From NCBI GenBank assembly GCA_033763995.1, contig JANRJL010000034.1, forward strand, positions 6,123 to 70,122: a stretch of 64,000 nt of DNA, in the 5' to 3' direction. A model generated the notes under the pieces. The model was not told where the DNA came from, did no database searches, and saw only the letters and a list, made by a program, of their open reading frames with translations. Source of the stretch: GCA-2737725 sp033763995 (GTDB lineage: Bacteria > Pseudomonadota > Alphaproteobacteria > Rhodospirillales > Rhodospirillaceae). The translations under genes and the position numbers were made by a program. Within the stretch, counting starts at the first letter, position 1. The number at the start of each line of letters is the position of its first letter. Positions 16,980 through 25,837 of this stretch are shown in pieces.

Positions 16980-17042
16980 CACCGGTCCGGCGATTGGCTA
17001 TTCTCTCATCCACCGAAATCAAACCATATTAGGGAGGCACCC

Positions 17043-17744
17043 ATGTCGGGTTCGACGGTTTCCATCAAAGGCAAAGACGGCACATTCTCGGGATATTTGT
17101 CGATGCCGCCCAAAGGCGGGCCCGGCGTGGTCGTCATCCAGGAAATCTTCGGCGTGAACACCTGGGTGCGCTCGGTGTGCGACATGTTCGCCCGCGAAGG
17201 CTTCGTCGCGCTTGCCCCCGACCTGTTCTGGCGCATCAAACCCCATGTCGAACTGCACCCGGTCTTCGAGGAAGACTTCACCGACGCGGTGGAAAACTAT
17301 TACAAGAAATTCGATGTCGATCGGGGCATGGAAGATATCCAGGCCGCCATCACCACGCTGCGCGGCATCAAGGGCTGCACCGGCAAGGTGGGCAACATCG
17401 GATTTTGCCTGGGCGGGCTGCTCTCCTACCTCGCCGCGACGCGCACCGATGCCGACGCCAGTTCCAGCTATTACGGCGTGGGCATCGACGGCAAGCTCGA
17501 CGAGGCCGCCAAGATCAAGAAGCCGCTGCAACTCCACATTGCGGGAGCCGACCCCTACGTCCCCGCCGAGGCGCTGGCCAAAATCCAGGCCGCCGTGAAG
17601 GGCAAGCCAGGGGTGGAGGTATTGGTGTATCCGGGCCTCGACCACGGCTTCGCGCGCGACACCGATGCCAAGCACTACAGCGCCGAGGGCACCAAGCAGG
17701 CTCACGGCCGCACGCTCGCGATGTTCAAGAAGGCTTTGGCGTAA
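17043..17744 (+). CDS. Dienelactone hydrolase family protein
   Basis: The protein is 233 aa, the usual length. The alpha/beta hydrolase triad is visible: Cys in GFCLGGLL, Asp in GADPYVPAE and His in GLDHGFAR, with VIQEIFGVN near the N terminus. Dienelactone hydrolases open the lactone ring of cis- or trans-dienelactones made from (chloro)catechols, but many relatives act on other esters. It has AGGGAGG before the start and begins 63 bp after the regulator gene. The context of aromatic catabolism agrees with the family, though no ring-cleavage dioxygenase is in the window. Confidence 0.88.
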   Translation: MSGSTVSIKGKDGTFSGYLSMPPKGGPGVVVIQEIFGVNTWVRSVCDMFAREGFVALAPDLFWRIKPHVELHPVFEEDFTDAVENYYKKFDVDRGMEDIQAAITTLRGIKGCTGKVGNIGFCLGGLLSYLAATRTDADASSSYYGVGIDGKLDEAAKIKKPLQLHIAGADPYVPAEALAKIQAAVKGKPGVEVLVYPGLDHGFARDTDAKHYSAEGTKQAHGRTLAMFKKALA

Positions 17745-17852
17745 CCCGCCGAATTCCTAGCCTCTAGGGCCGTGACAGCGGCTTGCCAAACGCTAAGATG
17801 CGGCCACGAAACGCAGGGTCGTCCTGCCGTTTAAAACTCAAAAAGAACAGGG

Positions 17853-18509
17853 ATGCAGTCGATGGAAGTCTACGGCGGAATTTTGTCGCCCTACGTGGCG
17901 CGCGTGATTTTGACGGCCCGGCACAAGGGCGTGAAGCACAAGCTGACCATGCCGCCGGGCGGCTTGAAGACGCCCGAGTATCTGGCGCTCAATCCCCTGG
18001 GCAAGATCCCCACCATCAAGGACGGTTCGACCGTGTTGTATGAGTCGAGCGTGATCGTCGATTACCTCGACGCCAAATACAAAAAGAAGCGCATCGTTCC
18101 GGCCAGCGCCAAGGACGCCGCCAGGGCCCGGCTGATCGCCACCGTCTTCGCCGAGTACGTGCAGGCGCCGACCCTGGCACTGTTCCGCCAGCGTGATCCC
18201 GCCACGCGCGATCAAAAGGTCGTCGAAGAGAAACTGGCCGAGATCGGTCGTGGGCTCGACGTGATCGAAAAGCTGCTCTCGGGTAAGACCTGGGCTGCGG
18301 GTGCGAAGTTCACCATCGCCGATGTCTATGCCGTGCCGTGCTGGTTCTTCGTGCAGGCGATGCTGCCGCAATTCGGCGTGGCCGCTCCGGCCGGGGGCCG
18401 CAAGAAGCTCGCCAAGTACATCGCCAAGATTCAGAAAGACAAGCTGACCGCGACGATCATGAACGAGATGGGCGAAGCCATGAAGAGCTTCCGTCCCGGC
18501 GGCCGCTAG
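17853..18509 (+). CDS. Glutathione S-transferase family protein (first of tandem pair)
   Basis: The protein is 218 aa. The thioredoxin-like domain opens with VYGGILSPYVARV, has the cis-proline site NPLGKIPTIKDG and the glutathione contact LYESSVIVDYLD. The C-terminal helical domain has the N-capping-type FTIADVYAVP. It conjugates or removes groups from electrophiles using glutathione. It is paralogous to the gene at 18534, with the segment from GKIP to DAKYKKK almost shared. An alternative start is the Met at 17862. Confidence 0.88.
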   Translation: MQSMEVYGGILSPYVARVILTARHKGVKHKLTMPPGGLKTPEYLALNPLGKIPTIKDGSTVLYESSVIVDYLDAKYKKKRIVPASAKDAARARLIATVFAEYVQAPTLALFRQRDPATRDQKVVEEKLAEIGRGLDVIEKLLSGKTWAAGAKFTIADVYAVPCWFFVQAMLPQFGVAAPAGGRKKLAKYIAKIQKDKLTATIMNEMGEAMKSFRPGGR

Positions 18510-18533
18510 TCCAAGTTCAAGGGGAGGTTTCTC

Positions 18534-19184
18534 ATGGCTGCGATGACCGTTTACGGCTCCGTGCTCTCGCCTTACGTGGCGCGGGTGTTGCTGGCGTGCG
18601 CCTACAAGGGCCTCGCCGTCGACTTGACCATGCCCAAGGACGGCATCAAGAGTGCCGAGTACATGAAGCTCAGTCCGTTCGGCAAAATTCCCGCCATCAA
18701 GGACGGTTCCACCGTCTTGTATGAGTCGAGCGTCATCGTCGACTACCTCGACGCCAAGTATAAGAAAAAGAAGCTCATCCCGGCGGCGGCCAAGGCCATG
18801 GGCCAAGCACGCTTGATCGCGGCCATCGCGGCGGAATACGTGCAACCGGCGGGCCTCAAGTTCTTCCGCATGAAGCGGGCCAATCAGAACAATCCCGCCG
18901 ACATCGACGCGGCCAAGGCGGAGCTCACCAAGGGTCTCGACGTGCTCGAACATGTCCTATCCGGCAAGAAGTTCGCCGCCGGCGCCTCGCCCACCATCGC
19001 CGATTGCTTCGTGGTGCCGGCGCTGTTCTTCGCGGTCCATGCCAGCGCGCTGTTCGGCGTGAGCGACGCGCTGGGCGCGCGCGCCAAGACCAAGGCCTAT
19101 TGGGAGCGGATTCACAAGGACAAGGTCGCGGCCAAAATCCTGCAGGGCATGTCCGACCGCATGAAGCAGCTGATGGCCGGTTAG
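18534..19184 (+). CDS. Glutathione S-transferase family protein (second of tandem pair)
   Basis: The protein is 216 aa, 24 bp after its paralogue, with GGGGAGG before the start. It has VYGSVLSPYVARV, SPFGKIPAIKDG, LYESSVIVDYLD and PTIADCFVVPALFF. Both copies keep the lysine-rich stretch DAKYKKK between the two domains. The tandem arrangement suggests duplication followed by divergence in the C-terminal substrate domain. The stop codon lies within the first arm of the hairpin at 19181-19224. Confidence 0.88.
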   Translation: MAAMTVYGSVLSPYVARVLLACAYKGLAVDLTMPKDGIKSAEYMKLSPFGKIPAIKDGSTVLYESSVIVDYLDAKYKKKKLIPAAAKAMGQARLIAAIAAEYVQPAGLKFFRMKRANQNNPADIDAAKAELTKGLDVLEHVLSGKKFAAGASPTIADCFVVPALFFAVHASALFGVSDALGARAKTKAYWERIHKDKVAAKILQGMSDRMKQLMAG

Positions 19185-19284
19185 AGCAAGCCGCGTTAAT
19201 CTGGAATCGGGCGGCTTGCTCTAAACCTATTGATTGGTCGCGGCGTTTATGCGGAAAACCGGTACCCACTTTTCCGCACGCCGC
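19181..19284. repeat. Hairpin pair, RIME-like element copy 2
   Basis: Two nested structures follow the GST gene. TTAGAGCAAGCCGC (19181-19194) is the exact inverse of 19211-19224. Then GCGGCGT..GCGGAAAA (19240-19258) pairs with TTTTCCGC ACGCCGC (19270-19284) around ACCGGTACCCA. The second half shares the ACCGGT core and the TTGGTCGC edge with the copies at 9966, 48551 and 49775. It probably also ends transcription between the convergent genes. Confidence 0.75.
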
Positions 19285-19317
19285 TTTAACCCGCCCCCGC
19301 GAGCTCGCGGGCGGCTC

Positions 19318-20010
19318 TCACCACTTCTCGTTCCAGGGGCGGATGTCCAGCTCGTGGGTCCAGTTGGACTTGCCCTGGGCATAGAGGCCCGCGTAGGTCG
19401 AGGCGATCTCGTCGGGATCGAAGCGCGAGCCGTCGCCGGGCCCCGCCCCGGCCGCGCCGATGACGCCGTCGATGACCACGTGCACGACGTGAATGCCCTT
19501 GGGCTGGAGTTCGCGCGCCATGGACTGGGCCAAGGCCCGGAGCGCGAATTTTCCCGAGGCGAAGGCCGAGAAGCCCACGCCGCCGCGCACCGAGGCCGTG
19601 GCCCCGGTGAAGAAAATCGCCCCGCGGCCGCGCGAGACCATCTTGCGCGCCACGGCGCGCCCCACCAGAAAGCCGCCAAAGGCGGTCAGGCGCCAAACCT
19701 CCTCGAAGCGCTGGGCCGTTTGGTCCACCACCGGCGTGCGTTGCAAGCCGCTGCCGGGATTATAGACACAGGCGTCGATGGGGCCATGTTTAGCCTCGAT
19801 TTCATCGACCATGACGTTCACCGCCGCCTCGTTGGTGGCATCGCACGGGTGCGCGAGCGCGCCTGGCAGCGCCGCCGCCAGTTCCTTCAGGCGCTCCGCG
19901 TTGCGCGACGACAGGACGGGCGTGAGGCCGAACTGGCCGAAGCGCTTGGCCAGCGACTGGCCCAATTGCGGCCCCGCGCCGACGATGAGTGCGACGTTCT
20001 TTTGGGTCAT
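19318..20010 (-). CDS. Atypical SDR-family protein with Phe in place of catalytic Tyr
   Basis: The protein is 230 aa. The cofactor loop is VGAGPQLGQSLAKRF instead of TGxxxGIG, and the active-site YxxxK is FASGK (in GFSAFASGKFALRAL). Lys is kept, the Tyr is Phe. The serine position reads FTGATAS. Such changes define a divergent SDR group in which classical alcohol oxidation is doubtful. It lies 7 bp after the small gene at 20018-20218 and is probably co-transcribed with it. Binding of a nucleotide is likely, the reaction unknown. Confidence 0.82.
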   Translation of the reverse strand: MTQKNVALIVGAGPQLGQSLAKRFGQFGLTPVLSSRNAERLKELAAALPGALAHPCDATNEAAVNVMVDEIEAKHGPIDACVYNPGSGLQRTPVVDQTAQRFEEVWRLTAFGGFLVGRAVARKMVSRGRGAIFFTGATASVRGGVGFSAFASGKFALRALAQSMARELQPKGIHVVHVVIDGVIGAAGAGPGDGSRFDPDEIASTYAGLYAQGKSNWTHELDIRPWNEKW

Positions 20011-20017
20011 GGCGGCC

Positions 20018-20218
20018 TCAATACGAATCGTTCTTGTGTTGCTCGATCAACTGGTCGGTGGCAACGGCGTCGTCACCGGCGATTTGGTCGGCCAGCATTT
20101 GCCCCATGGTGGGGAATGCGGCCTTGCGCACCGCGCCATCGCCCGCCGGCTTGTAAACCCGGCGCAGGGCCGCCCGGTCGAGAAGCGCGTGGGAATCTTT
20201 ATGGTGATCGTCGCGCAT
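20018..20218 (-). CDS. Small hypothetical protein upstream of SDR
   Basis: The protein is 66 aa from the ATG at 20218, chosen because AAGGGG sits 6-7 bases upstream; an in-frame start at 20236 would have no such site. The sequence starts MRDDHHKDSHALLDRAALRR and ends in HKNDSY, with no membrane segment or known motif. It precedes the SDR gene by 7 bp on the same strand, which supports real expression. Function unknown. Confidence 0.6.
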   Translation of the reverse strand: MRDDHHKDSHALLDRAALRRVYKPAGDGAVRKAAFPTMGQMLADQIAGDDAVATDQLIEQHKNDSY

Positions 20219-20295
20219 GAAGCGCCCCTTAACCAAGATTCAATGGTCGGCCGATAGAGTGCAAGTTTGGGCCATCATAACCAAGAAGTCAGGCC

Positions 20296-21048
20296 ATGGG
20301 GAACAACAGCGGACAGTCAGGCGGCTTCGGCCTGCCGGAGATCGTCGCCGCCGCGCTGGCGGCGGGGCTGGCGGCCTTTGCCGCGCCGTCGCCGGCGGCT
20401 TCAACTGAAGTCGACGTCGTGGCGCAAGACCATGACTGGGACTTGCTGTGGTCCGGGGTCGTGCCGCCCGCGTCGCTGACATCACCCACCGTGGACGCGC
20501 TTTCGCTCGCGATCTCCCATCAAGGTTCACTGCTCAACTTGCCTCACGGGTCCGGCGCAGCTGAGAACCAGGCGGCTCACACCGCGCCCACCGTGCCGGC
20601 GGACCACGCGAACGATCAGAGCCACGAAACCATGGCCGTTCCGGTTCCGGTCCGAACCGCGCCCGCGGTCGACGGTGCGGCCAATGAAGTCGCCTTGCGC
20701 GCGGATCATTGGCCCATCGCCAGCGTGGACGGCGTCGTGCGTCTGGCGGCCTATGCGCGCGGCCCCCTCGCCTATGAAGACATGACCTTGCTGCGCAGTG
20801 CTGCCGCCACTCCGCGTCGCGTGGGCACCGGCGTGGGCTTTGTGACCGACGCACCGATTTATGTCGGCGCCGCCATTGCTTCCGACGCGCCGATCTACGA
20901 TTTCGACTTCAATCGCTTTCGCGGCACACGCTGGTCGACCAGCGTGTTCCTGGGCGCCAAGACAAGTCTAGGCCCCGTCTATCTCGGCACGACCAAGGAA
21001 GCCGACGGCACGCGCAGCGCCTATCTTTACCTCGGAAAATGGTTCTGA
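20296..21048 (+). CDS. Secreted protein with a beta-barrel-like C terminus
   Basis: The protein is 250 aa. Residues about 12-36 are hydrophobic and Ala-rich (IVAAALAAGLAAFAAPSPA), consistent with an export signal. The middle is low-complexity, rich in Pro, Ala and His. The last 30 residues (TSLGPVYLGTTKEADGTRSAYLYLGKWF) read like the final strands of an outer-membrane barrel, with alternating residues and a terminal Phe. They resemble the C-terminal strands of patatin-type or Omp85 barrels. No other barrel domain fits in the rest, so this is either a remnant or a short surface protein. Function unknown. Confidence 0.6.
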   Translation: MGNNSGQSGGFGLPEIVAAALAAGLAAFAAPSPAASTEVDVVAQDHDWDLLWSGVVPPASLTSPTVDALSLAISHQGSLLNLPHGSGAAENQAAHTAPTVPADHANDQSHETMAVPVPVRTAPAVDGAANEVALRADHWPIASVDGVVRLAAYARGPLAYEDMTLLRSAAATPRRVGTGVGFVTDAPIYVGAAIASDAPIYDFDFNRFRGTRWSTSVFLGAKTSLGPVYLGTTKEADGTRSAYLYLGKWF

Positions 21049-21094
21049 GTTTAAGTCAGACCACAACCATCTTCGTTCAAAACACAGACAAACA

Positions 21095-21212
21095 CCCCCT
21101 CACCGCCTCGCCCTGCTCGGCATCCTCTCCCACAAGGGGAGAGGGCTGACTGAAGCTAACTTAACCTCTCCCTCTCGTGGGAGAGGTCGACCCGAAGGGT
21201 CGGGTGAGGGGG
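21095..21212. repeat. Intergenic inverted repeat (CCCCTCACC/GGTGAGGGG type)
   Basis: CCCTCACC at the left and GGTGAGGGG at the right frame two hairpins: CTCTCCC..GGGAGAG (near 21125-21145) and CTCTCCCTCTCGTGGGAGAG, then CGACCC GAAG GGGTCG-like. Elements of this sequence type are widespread between genes in Proteobacteria. Located between convergent genes, it may act as a bidirectional terminator. Confidence 0.7.
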
Positions 21213-21237
21213 CGATAATAACTTTGAAAACTGAGTT

Positions 21238-22758
21238 CTAAACCACCATGCACACGGTCTTGGTCTCGAGGTAGTTATCGATCGCCTGCATGCCGGAATC
21301 GCGGCTCCAGCCGCTTTCCTTGTAGCCGCCGATGGGCAAGGACGCGTCGAACATCAGGTGGCAATTGACCCACACCGTGCCCGCCTTGATGGCCGAGGCG
21401 AAGCGCGTCGCCTTGCTCAGGTCCTGTGTCCACACGCTCGCCGCGAGGCCGTAGCGTGAATCGTTGGCGAGCCGCGGCACGTCATCCAATGAGTCGATGG
21501 GCATGGCCACGACTACGGGCCCGAAGATCTCTTCCTGCACGATCTGCATTTTGTGGCTGGTCTTGGCCACCACCGTGGGCGAGATGAACGTGCCTTGCGC
21601 GCCCAGTTGTTCGCCGCCGCACACGATCTCCGCGCCGTCTTTCTTGCCGCCGTCGATGTAGCCCTTGATCTTGTCGGCTTGACGGCGGTTGACGACGGGC
21701 CCGATTTGGGTGGCCGGGTCGAGGCCGTGCCCCATCTTCATGCCCTTGGCGATGTCGGCGATGCCGGCGACGACCTTGTCGAAGGCTTTCTTCTCGACGT
21801 AAAGGCGCGTGCCCGCGACGCACACCTGCCCGGTGTTGAAGAACACGGCGTTGGCCGCCCCTGGAATGGCGATGTCCATTTCCGCGTCGGCCAGCACGAT
21901 GCTTGGCGACTTGCCGCCCAATTCGAGCGCGACTTTTTTCAAGTTGCCGCCCGCCGCCTGTAAAATCTTGCGACCCGTGGCGGTGGAGCCCGTGAAAGCA
22001 ATTTTATCCACGTCGGCATGCTCGGCCAGGGCGTGGCCCGCCTCGGGCCCCAGCCCCGTGACCACGTTGAACACGCCGGCGGGAACGCCCGCCTCCATGA
22101 TCAACTCACCCAGGCGAATCGCCGTGAGCGAGGTGTCCTCGGCGGGCTTCAGGATCATCGAGCACCCCGCCGCCAAGCACGGCGCGATCTTCATGGCCTC
22201 CAGCACCAAGGGGCTGTTCCAGGGTGTGATGGCGCCCACCACGCCGATGGGTTCCTTCTGGGTGTAGGCGAAGATCTTCTTGCCAGGCGGCTGATAGTTG
22301 ATCGAGGGCGTGATGGTTTGGCCCTCGATCTTGCTGGCCATTCCCGCGTAATAGCGAAACTGCGCCGCGGCCCCCGGAATCTCGGCCCAGCGGCCCACGA
22401 ACAGCGGCTTGCCCTGGTCGAGCGTTTCAAGTTCCGCCAATTCGTCGATGTTGGCTTCGATCAGATCGGAAATTTTCCACAGCACGCGCGCCCGCTCGTC
22501 CGGCGTCTTGTCGCGCCACACGCCCTTGTCGAAGGACTCCCGCGCGGCTTTCACGGCGCGGTCCACATCGGCCTTGGCGCCGGCGGGAATGGTGCCGATG
22601 ACCTGGCCCGTCGCGGGATCGATCGAGTCCAGGCGCTTGCCCGAGGCGGCGTCGACCCAGTCGCCGCCGATGAGCATTTTCTTGTCCTTGGCCTTGAGGA
22701 AGGCAATCGCACCCGAGGTCTTGGGCTTGGCGACATTGATATCGACGACGACGTTCAT
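21238..22758 (-). CDS. Aldehyde dehydrogenase (phenylacetaldehyde dehydrogenase-like)
   Basis: The protein is 506 aa. Motifs are PIGVVGAITPWNSPL, KPAEDTSLTA, FTGSTATGRKI, base Glu in LELGGKSPS, nucleophile Cys in NTGQVCVAGTR and EEIFGPVV. The pattern fits the ALDH group that includes phenylacetaldehyde and betaine-type dehydrogenases. It is the last gene of the minus-strand cluster that begins at 25771, 20 bp after the deacetylase-fold gene. In that context it probably oxidises an aldehyde made from an aromatic or heteroaromatic substrate. Confidence 0.9.
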   Translation of the reverse strand: MNVVVDINVAKPKTSGAIAFLKAKDKKMLIGGDWVDAASGKRLDSIDPATGQVIGTIPAGAKADVDRAVKAARESFDKGVWRDKTPDERARVLWKISDLIEANIDELAELETLDQGKPLFVGRWAEIPGAAAQFRYYAGMASKIEGQTITPSINYQPPGKKIFAYTQKEPIGVVGAITPWNSPLVLEAMKIAPCLAAGCSMILKPAEDTSLTAIRLGELIMEAGVPAGVFNVVTGLGPEAGHALAEHADVDKIAFTGSTATGRKILQAAGGNLKKVALELGGKSPSIVLADAEMDIAIPGAANAVFFNTGQVCVAGTRLYVEKKAFDKVVAGIADIAKGMKMGHGLDPATQIGPVVNRRQADKIKGYIDGGKKDGAEIVCGGEQLGAQGTFISPTVVAKTSHKMQIVQEEIFGPVVVAMPIDSLDDVPRLANDSRYGLAASVWTQDLSKATRFASAIKAGTVWVNCHLMFDASLPIGGYKESGWSRDSGMQAIDNYLETKTVCMVV

Positions 22759-22778
22759 GATGCGTCCTCCCAGGCGGA

Positions 22779-23705
22779 TTATTTCTCTTGGTCGGGGATA
22801 TGCCCCTTGTGGTTCTCAAGGTACCACGCGGCGATCTGCTCGCGCGTGGCGAACCACACACCGGGCAAACTCTTGGCGAAGTCCAGGAACTCGCGGATCG
22901 CGCGCACGCGATAGGCGCGGCCCGAGACGTGCGGGTGCAGGCCCACGTTCATCATCTTGGCGGTGCCCCAGGCCTCGGCCTCGCGATAATGTTCGCGCAA
23001 TTCCTCGATCAGGATGTCGCGGAACTCGTCGGTGGTGTGGTTGCGCCGCGTCAAAATCGTGAAATCGTTGATCTCGTTGGTGTAGGGCGTGGAAACGATG
23101 GGGCCATGATCCGTTTGGATCAAATAGGGCTGATCGTCGTTCATGATGTCGCAGTAGAAGATCAAGCCGTGCTGCTTCAGGATGCCCGGCGTGTTGGGCG
23201 TGCCGCGCAAAGACGACGACAACCACCCCTTCGCGGGCTTGCCGTAGAATTCCTTGTAGACCTTGAGCGTCGTCTCGACGATCTCGCGCTCCTTGGCGGG
23301 GTTCTTGGCGTAGTCGCTCAGCAGTTCGCCCTGCTCATAGTTGTGGGCCAGCACCTCCCAGCCACGCTCGGCCGGCGCGCGCGCGATCTCCTGGCGGATC
23401 AGCGCGGTCTTGGCGTTGATGGTGCAACTGGCTGGAACCTTGGCGCGGTCGAAAATATCGAACAGGCGCCAAATTCCCACGCGCTGGCCGTACTCGCGCC
23501 AGGTAAAGTTGGGAAAGTCGGCGACATTCCCCGGCAACACGTCGGGCAGGATCGGCGGCCCGCCCGCGTAATAGGGCTTGTCGGTGTCCTTGACCATGTC
23601 CCACGTCTCGAGATTGAGCGTGAGAATGAGGGCCACTTTTTTATTGTCGGGCCACTTCAAGGGCCCGCGCTTGGCTATGCCCGAAAACGGGTAACGCATG
23701 GTCAC
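22779..23705 (-). CDS. Polysaccharide deacetylase-fold hydrolase (PuuE allantoinase-like)
   Basis: The protein is 308 aa. It has the NodB-type barrel pattern of PuuE proteins: VALILTLNLETWDM, REYGQRVGIWRLFDIFDRAKVPASCTINAK, EVLAHNYEQGE, LRGTPNTPGILKQHG and LHPHVSGRAYRV. PuuE relatives hydrolyse cyclic amide or imide bonds (allantoin, other ring compounds), usually with weak or no metal. There is no signal peptide. Between an Asp/Glu-racemase-fold gene and an aldehyde dehydrogenase it may act on a nitrogen-bearing intermediate, but this is inference. Confidence 0.85.
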   Translation of the reverse strand: MTMRYPFSGIAKRGPLKWPDNKKVALILTLNLETWDMVKDTDKPYYAGGPPILPDVLPGNVADFPNFTWREYGQRVGIWRLFDIFDRAKVPASCTINAKTALIRQEIARAPAERGWEVLAHNYEQGELLSDYAKNPAKEREIVETTLKVYKEFYGKPAKGWLSSSLRGTPNTPGILKQHGLIFYCDIMNDDQPYLIQTDHGPIVSTPYTNEINDFTILTRRNHTTDEFRDILIEELREHYREAEAWGTAKMMNVGLHPHVSGRAYRVRAIREFLDFAKSLPGVWFATREQIAAWYLENHKGHIPDQEK

Positions 23706-23729
23706 GATGTCAAACTCCGAAAAAAAGGG

Positions 23730-24491
23730 TCAGCATTCCGCCAGCAGACGGCCGTAGCCATGGACCTTATCCATGATCTTGGCGTCGCGCAGCGAGTACC
23801 AATAGGTCGCCGCGTTGATGGCGATCACCGGCTTGTCGAGCCAACGCTCGGCCTCTTCGGCCACGGCCACGCAGGCGAGATTGGTGCCCACCTGAATGAT
23901 GGCGTCGGGATTCGACCCGTTGAGTTCGATGATCGCCTTGCGCAATTTCTCGGGCGGCTCGTGGGCGATCAGCATGGGGCTGGGCGACTTGAGGCCGATC
24001 AGCGCGATGACCTCGTAGCCGTTGTCGGTGAAGAACTTGCGCACGGTCTTGTCGCCCACCGGCATGTAGGGCGTCAGCACCGCGCCCTTCTTGAACTTCT
24101 TCTTGGTGAGTTTCTGGTAGGTCTCCAGCGCCGCCTCGCAGGCGTGCGAGCCCAACGACACCTTCACCCCGGCGCGCTTTTCCATCTTCTTCTTGAGCTT
24201 GTCGGCGCCGCCCGCGCCGTCCCAGAAGGTTTCCGCGCTCATGCCCATGATCACGTAACCCGGCGAGCAGGTCATGACCGCGTCGAGCGCTTCCTCGGTG
24301 GCGCCGCGAATATTGACCAGGAGTTGCTCGAACTCCTTGTCGTTGCGCACCGGATCGTCCGGGATGACGATGCGCCCGAAGTGATTGGTCACGCCGCGCG
24401 GCTGCATCAGCGCGTATTCCGGCTCGACGGACGTGTTCGTCGACGGCGCGATCACGCCGAATTTCATGCGGTAGCCAAGTGTGTCGACCAT
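23730..24491 (-). CDS. Asp/Glu racemase-fold enzyme (maleate isomerase / arylmalonate decarboxylase family)
   Basis: The protein is 253 aa. It starts with FGVIAPSTNTSVEPEYALM, the typical opening of maleate isomerases and arylmalonate decarboxylases, and keeps the C-terminal cysteine in QVGTNLACVAVAEEAERWL. The position of the first cysteine reads MGMSAETFW with no Cys. Isomerases need both cysteines, while arylmalonate decarboxylase works with only the second, so decarboxylase-type chemistry or a third reaction is more likely. It lies 24 bp before the PuuE-like gene and 56 bp after the hydroxylase gene. Confidence 0.82.
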   Translation of the reverse strand: MVDTLGYRMKFGVIAPSTNTSVEPEYALMQPRGVTNHFGRIVIPDDPVRNDKEFEQLLVNIRGATEEALDAVMTCSPGYVIMGMSAETFWDGAGGADKLKKKMEKRAGVKVSLGSHACEAALETYQKLTKKKFKKGAVLTPYMPVGDKTVRKFFTDNGYEVIALIGLKSPSPMLIAHEPPEKLRKAIIELNGSNPDAIIQVGTNLACVAVAEEAERWLDKPVIAINAATYWYSLRDAKIMDKVHGYGRLLAEC

Positions 24492-24547
24492 GGGTCCCTC
24501 CTCCAGGCGCGGGCGGTTGGTCCGCCCGAGATTATCGAATGGCGCGA

Positions 24548-25771
24548 TTATTGAATGGCGTACGACTCTCTCACGACGTTGATCATCGACGTCTTGAGCA
24601 GGAATTTCTTGGCCAATGCCGGATCGGCGGCCTGGCGCATGAAATCGGCCTGGCGTTTCTTTTGCGCGTCGGGGTCTTTTTCCTCCATCAGCTTCTTATT
24701 GGCGATGGATTGTTCCTGCACGAACTTCGTCGCGGTCAACCGGCGTTGGCGGTCATAGAGGTCGAGCGCGGCATCGACTTCGATTTTGCCGTCGCGGATG
24801 GCGAGGAATTTCTCGGCGAGATTGAACGCATCGTGCAAGCCGCCGTTCATGCCCATGCCGCCCAGCGGATTGTTGATATGCGCGGAATCGCCCGCCAACA
24901 AAACGCGACCGACGCGATAGGTCGTGGCGACGCGCTGATGCACGTTATAGAGCGTGCGGTGCCCCACGACGAAATCACCCTTCTTCGGCGCGAGCCTGTG
25001 CAGGCGGTCCTGGATGTAGTCGTCGGAGAGCAACTTTTCGTTGGGATCGTTGGGGTTGGTCGGAAACAGCACGCGCCACAGGTTGTTGCAGCGCAGCACC
25101 ACGCACCATTCCTCGGGGTCGGACACATAGTTCACGCCGGACAGGCGCGGCAGAAACTTCTCGAGCGGATACGGCGTGGACGCCACCAGGAACTTCTCGG
25201 GATAGGTGAACCCGCCGTATTCGAGGCCCGAGGTTTGCCGCACCATGCTGTTGGCGCCCTCGGCCCCGACCACGTAGGACCCGCGCATGGTTTTCTCGCC
25301 GTCGGGTGTCTTGACCAGCAAATTCACGCCATCGGCGTCTTGATCGACGACCTTGACCACGCCGTGCTCGAACAGCACCTTGGCGTTGGGGATTTTCGCC
25401 AGCTCCTCGCAACAAATCTTGTTCAGCCGCCACTGCTCGCATTGCAGGCGGTAGGGATGATTGGTTTCGTCCTTGATGGCCGAAAGGTCGAACTCGGCGA
25501 TCTCGCCGGTGCGCCGGTCGCGATACTGATACTTCGGGACGATCAGGCCGAGTTGGATCAAGCGCGGCATGAGGTCGAGCTTATCCAACATGTCCATCGA
25601 CGGCGGATGGAACGTGGAGGCGCGCAGGTCCTCGGGCAGAACCTTTTCTTTCTCCAGCAAAACGACGTTGAAGCCTTCCCGCGCCAGATAGAGGGCAAAT
25701 ACGCCTCCGACGGGTCCGGCCCCTGCGACAATAATCGGATCTTTACCGGGAAAAGCCATTTTCTCGTTCAC
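24548..25771 (-). CDS. FAD-dependent aromatic hydroxylase (class A, MhpA/PHBH-like)
   Basis: The protein is 407 aa. It has the ADP-binding loop VAGAGPVGGVFALYLAREG with LLEKE, the middle motif YVVGAEGANSMVRQ and the flavin site GRVLLAGDSAHINNPLGGMGMNGGLHDAFNLAEKF. Such single-component NAD(P)H hydroxylases add oxygen to phenolic or pyridine rings. It is the first complete gene of the cluster 24548-21238. An alternative start is the Met at 25759. A strong hairpin separates it from the flavin reductase upstream, so they may be separately transcribed. Confidence 0.88.
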   Translation of the reverse strand: MNEKMAFPGKDPIIVAGAGPVGGVFALYLAREGFNVVLLEKEKVLPEDLRASTFHPPSMDMLDKLDLMPRLIQLGLIVPKYQYRDRRTGEIAEFDLSAIKDETNHPYRLQCEQWRLNKICCEELAKIPNAKVLFEHGVVKVVDQDADGVNLLVKTPDGEKTMRGSYVVGAEGANSMVRQTSGLEYGGFTYPEKFLVASTPYPLEKFLPRLSGVNYVSDPEEWCVVLRCNNLWRVLFPTNPNDPNEKLLSDDYIQDRLHRLAPKKGDFVVGHRTLYNVHQRVATTYRVGRVLLAGDSAHINNPLGGMGMNGGLHDAFNLAEKFLAIRDGKIEVDAALDLYDRQRRLTATKFVQEQSIANKKLMEEKDPDAQKKRQADFMRQAADPALAKKFLLKTSMINVVRESYAIQ

Positions 25772-25837
25772 CGCGCGTCAAAAGGTTGGGACCCCAGCCC
25801 CACGAAGTACCTTACGGATTTGCCAGAGCAGCACATA

